A stretch of 28,016 nt of DNA from Deltaproteobacteria bacterium. GTDB taxonomy: Bacteria > Desulfobacterota > Desulfobacteria > Desulfobacterales > JAFDDL01. The translations under genes were made by a program, and so were the position numbers. Where the stretch lies: positions 1 to 28,016 of the forward strand of contig JAFDDL010000020.1 of assembly GCA_019310865.1 (NCBI GenBank), read 5' to 3'. The number at the start of each line of letters is the position of its first letter. The stretch's first letter is position 1. Positions 22,775 through 28,016 of the stretch are shown here, piece after piece. Below the pieces are notes generated by a model, which was not told the DNA's origin, searched no databases, and saw nothing but the letters and a program-made list of their open reading frames with translations.

Positions 22775-25700
22775 ATGAACCTGACCGATATTGCCCTGAA
22801 AAATAGAGTACTGGTTTTCTCCTTTTTGCTCATCATCGTCTTTTTCGGAATATCTGTTTTCAACCGAATGCCCAGAGATGACATGCCGCCGTTTCTCATT
22901 CGCTATGCGTCCATTGTATCCACATTTCCCGGCGCCGGCCCGGAGCGTATGGAAATGCTGATTTCGGATAAGATCGAAAAGGTCATACAGGAAATTCCTG
23001 AAGTCGATTACATCTCCAGTGAATCGAGAACCGGTGTTTCGGTTGTCAGCGTCTCGCTGAAAGACAACGTGAAGGTCCTGCAGCCGATTTTCGATCGAAT
23101 TCGCAGAAAGGTGGAGAAGATGCAAGGAGATCTGCCCGAAGGCGTGGTGCCGGTTGTCAATGATGAGGTGGGCGATGTCTTTGGTTTGATCATCGGGATT
23201 ACAGCAGACGGATATTCCTATGCGGAGCTTAAAAAGATCGCTGATGATGTGCGTGACGGCTTGATCAAGATTCCCAACGCAGCCAAGGTGGAAATCGCCG
23301 GTGACCAGGAAGAGCGCATTTTTATCGACTTCAACGACGCCCGGCTTGCCGAGTTGGGTTTGACCAAGAAAAAAGTGCAGGACACCCTGGAGGCGCGCAA
23401 CATCATCTTCCCCGGCGGCAGCATCAAGCTGGGCCGGGAGCGGATCTTTCTTGAGCCCACCGGTAATTTTGAAACCGTGGAAGATATCCGCAAAACGCTG
23501 ATCCCCCGTGATGACAGCACTGAGCTGGTGTTTCTGGGCGATGTCACCCGAATATACCGCGGGTATGTGGATCCGCCCGACAGTCTCGTAAAAATCAACG
23601 GTCTAAAGGGTCTCGTTCTGGGAATCTCGTTGAAACAAGGCGGTAACATCATCGAGCTGGGAAGACAGGTGAATGAAAAGCTCGATGACTACCGGGAAGT
23701 TTATCCCATCGGGGTGGATTTCATCCGGGTCGCCTACCAGGATACCGAGGTGGATAAATCGGTGAAGGACTTTATCGGCAACCTGATGCAAGCTGTCGGG
23801 GTCGTATTACTGGTTATGCTGATTTTCCTGGGTCTGCGAACCGGTCTGGTGGTGGCCAGCCTGATTCCGTCGACCATCAGCGTGACCCTCCTGATCATGT
23901 CCCTGATCGATATCGGCCTGAACAAAGTGACCCTGGCCTCGCTGATCATCGCCCTGGGGATGCTGGTGGACAATGCCATCGTGATGAGCGAATCGATCAT
24001 GGTGAAAATGCAAGCGGGCGAGGCGGCCGCATCGGCTGCGGTGCAATCTTCCCGGGAACTCATGGCGCCCCTGTTGGTGATGGGGGAAATCATGGGGAAT
24101 ATCTTTGTTGTGGTGACCATCGCGCTGCTGTCTTCCTGGCTGCTGGCATTAACGGTCCTGCCGATTCTGGCCACCACGTTTTTAAAGGTTAAACCGGTGG
24201 TAGAAGCGAAAAAAACCGCTTTTAAGCGTATTCAGGATGGCTATGTTCGCTGGTTGGTTTTTTCCTTAAAAAAACCGTGGTTTCTTCTGGTCGGTATCGT
24301 TATCGCGTTCATAGTTTCGCTGAAGTTATTCTCCTTTTTGCCCTTTATCTTCTTTCCGGACAGCGAAAGACCGCTGGTAACGACAAATATCGAGCTTCCC
24401 ATCGGCACGTCAATCGAAAGCACGCGATCTGCCGTCGACGACATTGAAACCTTTATAAAAAACAACCTGCTGGTCGGTGCTTCCCGGAAAGAGGGCGTAC
24501 TGTCCTGGTCTTCTTATATCGGTCAAGGGGCGCCTAAATATGATCTTGGATACAATCCACCTGAATCCGCACCCTATTCGGCCCATATTCTGATGAACAC
24601 CACGTCCGATCGCGTGAATCAGCTGGTAATCGATAAAGTGGATCGGTATTGTTTTGATCACTTTCCGGATATGACTGCTTCGGTCTCCCGGTTGAAAAGC
24701 GGCGGGGGGTCTGCTGACCCCGTGGCCATTCGGGTGTACGGCAAAGATCCAACGCAGCTTTATAAAATTGTCGACGAGATCAAATCGAAGCTGACCGCTA
24801 TTCCCGGATCGAAAAATGTACAAGACAACTGGGGGATGCGCACCAAGAAGCTGATTGTAAAGGTCGACCAGACCAACGCCCAGCTGGCCGGCGTTTCCAG
24901 CAAGGATATCGCCACATCCCTTCAAACGCTTTTGACCGGCATGGAAGTGGAGCGGTTCCGGGAGGCCGACAAGCGCATCCCGATTATCTTTCGCCGGGAA
25001 GCCATCGGGGACCAGGAAATCGATCGACTGGAAAGTCTGAGTCTGCATGCCCAGCAATCCGGAAAAACAGTGCCGCTGAAGCAGGTTGCGGACATCGAAG
25101 TGACCTGGGAGGCGTCCAAAATACTGCGAAGAGACCTGTACCGGAGCATGACCGTCACCTGCGGCCTGAAGACCGGCTATACCGCCTCACAGGTGCTCAG
25201 CCGGCTGAAGCCGTGGCTCAAGGAAGTCCAACAGGCCTGGGGACCCGGTTACCGCTACGAACTCGGGGGCGAGGCCGAAGACAGCTCAAAGGCCATCGGC
25301 GCGGTGATTAAATACCTGCCGCTGTCGTTCATGATTATTGTACTGCTTCTGATCGGTCAGTTCAATTCATTGCGAAAGCCGGTCATCGTCCTGCTGACCA
25401 TTCCCCTGGGCCTGATCGGTGTGATCTCGGGCCTTCTGATTGCCCGGTCCTACTTCAGCTTTCTGGGATTTTTAGGCGTGATCTCACTGGCCGGTATTGT
25501 CATCAACAACGGCATCGTTTTGCTCGACCGGATAAAAATCGAAATCGATATTTTCAACCGACCCGAAAGCGAGGCGATTGTGGCCGCAGCCAGTCAGCGA
25601 TTTCGTCCCATCCTGCTGACCACCGCCACCACCTCCCTGGGCCTCATTCCCCTGTGGGTCGGTGGTGGGGAGATGTGGCAGCCCATGGCTATCGGAATTA

Positions 25701-25783
25701 TTTTCGGCCTGCTGTTTGCCACGGTCATTACCCTGCTGTTTGTGCCGGTCCTTTATAAAATCATGTTCCGAATCCGATTTTGA
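22775..25783 (+). CDS. RND-family efflux permease with apparent TM5 deletion
   Basis: A 1002-residue inner-membrane, proton-driven exporter of the AcrB/HAE1-like type. TM1 about 12-30; first porter region to about 330; TM2-4 'VGVVLLVMLIFLG', 'IPSTISVTLLIMSL', 'LIIALGMLVDNAIV' with proton-relay D399 (second Asp of AcrB replaced by N400). After the first-half 'RELMAPLL' (427-434), the protein jumps to 'VMGEIMGNIFVVVTIALLSSWLLALTVLP', whereas the second half retains the matching segment 'RPILLTTATTSLGLIPLWVGGGEMWQPMAIGIIFG'. About 18-20 residues equal to TM5 are missing. TM10 has NNG where AcrB has the Lys, as in a common subfamily. Third gene of the operon; its cargo is unknown. Either an altered pump, a damaged gene kept in frame, or an assembly error. 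Confidence 0.9.
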   Translation: MNLTDIALKNRVLVFSFLLIIVFFGISVFNRMPRDDMPPFLIRYASIVSTFPGAGPERMEMLISDKIEKVIQEIPEVDYISSESRTGVSVVSVSLKDNVKVLQPIFDRIRRKVEKMQGDLPEGVVPVVNDEVGDVFGLIIGITADGYSYAELKKIADDVRDGLIKIPNAAKVEIAGDQEERIFIDFNDARLAELGLTKKKVQDTLEARNIIFPGGSIKLGRERIFLEPTGNFETVEDIRKTLIPRDDSTELVFLGDVTRIYRGYVDPPDSLVKINGLKGLVLGISLKQGGNIIELGRQVNEKLDDYREVYPIGVDFIRVAYQDTEVDKSVKDFIGNLMQAVGVVLLVMLIFLGLRTGLVVASLIPSTISVTLLIMSLIDIGLNKVTLASLIIALGMLVDNAIVMSESIMVKMQAGEAAASAAVQSSRELMAPLLVMGEIMGNIFVVVTIALLSSWLLALTVLPILATTFLKVKPVVEAKKTAFKRIQDGYVRWLVFSLKKPWFLLVGIVIAFIVSLKLFSFLPFIFFPDSERPLVTTNIELPIGTSIESTRSAVDDIETFIKNNLLVGASRKEGVLSWSSYIGQGAPKYDLGYNPPESAPYSAHILMNTTSDRVNQLVIDKVDRYCFDHFPDMTASVSRLKSGGGSADPVAIRVYGKDPTQLYKIVDEIKSKLTAIPGSKNVQDNWGMRTKKLIVKVDQTNAQLAGVSSKDIATSLQTLLTGMEVERFREADKRIPIIFRREAIGDQEIDRLESLSLHAQQSGKTVPLKQVADIEVTWEASKILRRDLYRSMTVTCGLKTGYTASQVLSRLKPWLKEVQQAWGPGYRYELGGEAEDSSKAIGAVIKYLPLSFMIIVLLLIGQFNSLRKPVIVLLTIPLGLIGVISGLLIARSYFSFLGFLGVISLAGIVINNGIVLLDRIKIEIDIFNRPESEAIVAAASQRFRPILLTTATTSLGLIPLWVGGGEMWQPMAIGIIFGLLFATVITLLFVPVLYKIMFRIRF

Positions 25784-25827
25784 GGAAATCATTTAAAATA
25801 ATAGAAAATACACCCGGGAGTAAGTGA

Positions 25828-26715
25828 ATGCGTTACCTTGATGAACAAGCGGTGGCAAGCGTTTTGCAGATGGCGGACCTGATTCCGGCGATGCGCCGGG
25901 CGATGATCGACTATTCCCAAGGTCGCATCACCCAACCGACCCGTCGCATATTTGAAGTTCAACACGGCGGGTTTTTTGGGAGCATGCCGGCAGCCGGCGC
26001 GAATGCCCTGGGTGCCAAGCTCGTTACATTTTATCCGGGAAACGCCCGGAAGAACCGCCACACGCACATGGCCGTGATCGTGCTCTTTGAGCCTGAGACC
26101 GGCGAACCCCTGGTGATAATGGACGGTCGCTTGATCACGGAGATGCGCACCGCAGCTGTAACGGCGGCCTATATCGATGCCGTTGCCGAACCCGATGTGA
26201 AGACCCTTGCAATGCTGGGCGCCGGCACGCAGGCAAAGAGTCATATCGAAGCCTTATCCCACGTTCGTGAGTTTGGAGAAATCCGTATCTGGAATCGCAC
26301 ACCGGAGCGAGCCGAGAAGCTTGCTACGGAGGTGGGAGGCAGGCCGATGTCTTGCGAGAGGGCAGTGCGCGATGCAGACGTGGTTGTGGCGGCAACCGGT
26401 GCCACAGAGCCGATACTGAACGGGAAATGGCTTCGTCCGGGAGCGAAAGTTGCCAGCGTGGGTTGGGGAAGCCCGGATACCGGCGAGCTTGATGCCAAAA
26501 CCATGTCTCACATCGTCGTGGTTGACTCGCGCGAGGGAGCATTGGCCGAATCCGGTAACATCCGAGGGCTCAACGCTGAGATTTATGCCGAACTGGGAGA
26601 GGTCCTTGACGGCACCCGGCCGGTGAATAGCAATGATACGATCGTCTTCGAATCTATCGGGATGGCCTGCCAGGATATCGCAGCCGCAACGCTGGTGTAT
26701 GAAAAATTGAAATGA
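25828..26715 (+). CDS. Ornithine cyclodeaminase/mu-crystallin family protein
   Basis: A 295-residue NAD(P)-dependent protein of the OCD/mu-crystallin family, slightly shorter than the usual 310-350. The N-terminal catalytic domain contains 'GAKLVTFYPGN' (substrate-carboxylate Lys) and 'MDGRLITEMRTAAVTA' (conserved Arg). The Rossmann domain has 'LGAGTQAKSHIEAL' and 'ADVVVAATG', and the C-terminus has the typical 'ESIGMACQDIAAATLVYEKL'. Members act as ornithine cyclodeaminase, alanine dehydrogenase, ketimine reductase and related enzymes; I cannot choose among them. ATG at 25828 with a GGGAGTAAG site. It lies 44 bp after the RND gene on the same strand, so may be co-transcribed, though a functional link is not obvious. 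Convergent with the corrinoid-protein gene, 22 bp apart. Confidence 0.9.
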   Translation: MRYLDEQAVASVLQMADLIPAMRRAMIDYSQGRITQPTRRIFEVQHGGFFGSMPAAGANALGAKLVTFYPGNARKNRHTHMAVIVLFEPETGEPLVIMDGRLITEMRTAAVTAAYIDAVAEPDVKTLAMLGAGTQAKSHIEALSHVREFGEIRIWNRTPERAEKLATEVGGRPMSCERAVRDADVVVAATGATEPILNGKWLRPGAKVASVGWGSPDTGELDAKTMSHIVVVDSREGALAESGNIRGLNAEIYAELGEVLDGTRPVNSNDTIVFESIGMACQDIAAATLVYEKLK

Positions 26716-26737
26716 TCCACTTCCACTCTGATGATGG

Positions 26738-27454
26738 TCAAAGGGTGCACCAACGCTCATCACGGGATGGTTTTAATCTCTCAAGGGCCACAGTTTTGCA
26801 AAAGTTTGCACCCTTTATCGCGTCGGGGAACCAACAATCGGCTTTGATGTCGGTGCTGACATGGTGATCGATACAACACCCGCCAATAATCGTAATATAC
26901 GGGTGTGCGCTACGGCTTTGATGCAGCAATTCAATCGCGCTGCGCAAAAAGGGCAGGCTGGTGGTCAACAGACAACTGATGGCGATAAAATCCGGTTTGA
27001 TTTCCAAGGCTTTTTCCGTGAACGATTGCACAGGCACATCAACTCCCAAGTCTGGTACTTCAAACCCGTTGCATTGCAGTAAGTCTTTGAGAATATTTTT
27101 CCCCAGATCGTGAATGTCACCCTCAATGGTTCCGATAAGAACCGTACCGATGATATCGCCGGTTTTGCTGCCGATGAGATACGGGTTTAGAAATTCCGAG
27201 GACTGCCGCATGATTTCACCGGCCATGATCAGGGCAGATATAAAATAGCGTCCCTGTTCGAAACGAATACCTACCTGGTGAACACCTTCCAGGCAACACT
27301 GGAAAAGCGCATAGGGTTCAAAGCCTTGCGCATGCATTTTTTTCAACAGCGTCAGAGACTTGTTTTCGTCCAAATCGGCGATCAGTTTGATTAACCGATC
27401 TTTTTGTTTTTTTGAGATGGTATTCATCTTGCCGTTAATGGATTGATCAGTCAT
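26738..27454 (-). CDS. Cobalamin-binding corrinoid protein of methyltransferase system
   Basis: A 238-residue cytoplasmic protein with the two-domain architecture of MtbC/MttC/MtgC-like corrinoid proteins: a helical cap domain (about 15-95, 'EGVHQVGIRFEQGRYFISALIMAGEIM') and a B12-binding Rossmann domain with the lower-ligand motif D113-I-H115-D-L-G118. 'GTIEGDIHDLGKNI' is followed by 'LGVDVPVQSFTEKAL' and 'IGGCCID'. The protein carries a methyl group on cobalamin between a substrate methyltransferase and a folate or CoM acceptor transferase. No such partner lies in the window. ATG at 27454 with GGAG 6 nt upstream; it overlaps the stop of the GntR gene by 8 bp, so translation is coupled. A later ATG (27427) is a less likely start. 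Confidence 0.92.
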   Translation of the reverse strand: MTDQSINGKMNTISKKQKDRLIKLIADLDENKSLTLLKKMHAQGFEPYALFQCCLEGVHQVGIRFEQGRYFISALIMAGEIMRQSSEFLNPYLIGSKTGDIIGTVLIGTIEGDIHDLGKNILKDLLQCNGFEVPDLGVDVPVQSFTEKALEIKPDFIAISCLLTTSLPFLRSAIELLHQSRSAHPYITIIGGCCIDHHVSTDIKADCWFPDAIKGANFCKTVALERLKPSRDERWCTL

Positions 27455-28016
27455 TCCAGACTCCTACACGACTAACCAGCGGCATTTTCCGATGAGGGAT
27501 AACAAACCATCCATACGCGCTAGGTCTATCGTTAAAATCATAAAAAACATATTCCAGTCTGAATGCGCTTTCATTGTCCGTGGCGACCAACAGTTCCGCA
27601 TCACGGGGTTCCATGGTCATGGGCAGTAGACGAAGTTCGCTTTTTTTAAATCCGGCGGGTTGCCGGCTGAACAGCAGACCGGTCAAGATGGTCGTATCCA
27701 GCATTCCTTCCACCACAGGAGCTTCCGGATCGAAAATAATATAAGCAGTTTGCAGGGTGAAGGGCGCATTTCGATGAAGAATCAGCCGTTTCATGAGAAT
27801 AACCGGATCACCTGATGCCAGATTTAAAATCTCCGCTTCCTGCCTTTGCGCTCGCGCCACGGTGGATATTAAAATCTTTACCGCAAGATTGTCCTGATCG
27901 GAGAGAACCGTCTTTAGCGCATCGAGACGAAAGTGGGTGGATGCCACCTCCACCTTTTTTACATAGGTTCCGCTGCCATGAATCCGTTGGACCAGTCCTT
28001 CCGCCACCAATACGCC
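27447..28016 (-). CDS. GntR/HutC-type regulator with UTRA domain, 5' end cut by window
   Basis: The C-terminal 189 residues of a GntR-family transcription factor; its N-terminus lies beyond the right edge. The visible start is the end of the winged helix ('LVAEGLVQRIHGSGTYVKKV'). It is followed by a UTRA ligand-binding domain with 'LASGDPVILMKRLILHRNAPFTLQTAYIIF' and 'ESAFRLEYVFYDFNDRPSAYGWFVIPHRK'. UTRA regulators usually repress catabolic operons until a small-molecule inducer binds. The gene overlaps the corrinoid-protein gene by 8 bp, so it very likely regulates methyl-transfer metabolism; the effector is unknown. Confidence 0.92.
   Translation of the reverse strand, partial: GVLVAEGLVQRIHGSGTYVKKVEVASTHFRLDALKTVLSDQDNLAVKILISTVARAQRQEAEILNLASGDPVILMKRLILHRNAPFTLQTAYIIFDPEAPVVEGMLDTTILTGLLFSRQPAGFKKSELRLLPMTMEPRDAELLVATDNESAFRLEYVFYDFNDRPSAYGWFVIPHRKMPLVSRVGVWND

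Noticed and set aside
24410..25057. Minus-strand ORFs opposite the RND gene
   Set aside because: Antisense reading of a conserved coding sequence; composition follows the RND codons, no domains.

Overview
The window looks like a chromosomal segment of a mesophilic, anaerobic Desulfobacterota bacterium (Desulfobacterales/Desulfosarcina-like). This is inferred from gene content: an ADP-forming acyl-CoA synthetase beside a crotonase, a corrinoid protein with a GntR regulator, a PEP-CTERM protein behind a sigma-54-type promoter, and small Arg-rich 'ERR/DRR' proteins. No rRNA, tRNA, CRISPR array, phage or transposase gene was found.

Layout. (1) 1-2597, minus strand: an envelope-stress operon running K+ channel (RCK) -> DUF2170 (YjfI-like) -> PspA/IM30 -> DUF4178, continuing past the left edge. 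Degenerate 7-bp tandem repeats lie between its genes. (2) 2813-5788, plus: one polypeptide joining an MrfA/YprA-type helicase to an MrfB/YprB-type DEDD exonuclease. (3) 5805-6619, minus: a PEP-CTERM protein with a -24/-12 promoter and a translationally overlapping 61-aa Arg-rich protein. (4) 6970-10787, plus: crotonase, ADP-forming acyl-CoA synthetase, a 21-codon leader ORF and an ovothiol-type methyltransferase. (5) 10806-11759, minus: tRNA-dihydrouridine synthase. (6) 11943-13638, plus: a near-consensus sigma-70 promoter, an immediately following terminator-like hairpin, then prfC (release factor 3).

(7) 13635-18187, minus: a visibly AT-richer stretch with a 4-TM protein and a GlrK/QseG/GlrR-like two-component operon (sensor kinase, outer-membrane-type lipoprotein, sigma-54 activator). 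The lipoprotein gene appears split by a frameshift. Upstream lie a MITE-like 78-bp element with terminal inverted repeats and a short flanking direct repeat, and a secreted acidic repeat protein with a strong terminator. (8) 18657-25783, plus: a PilZ protein and a tripartite RND efflux operon. Its outer-membrane component is fused to a periplasmic substrate-binding domain, and its RND pump appears to lack transmembrane helix 5. (9) 25828-28016: an ornithine cyclodeaminase-family enzyme (plus), then, on minus, a GntR/UTRA regulator (cut by the right edge) overlapping a cobalamin-binding methyltransferase corrinoid protein.

The most unusual items are the substrate-binding/TolC fusion with its altered RND pump, the helicase-exonuclease fusion, the MITE-like element, the promoter-hairpin unit before prfC, and the recurring 7-bp degenerate repeats. 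All calls were made by eye from the sequence and remembered family features; no searches were run.
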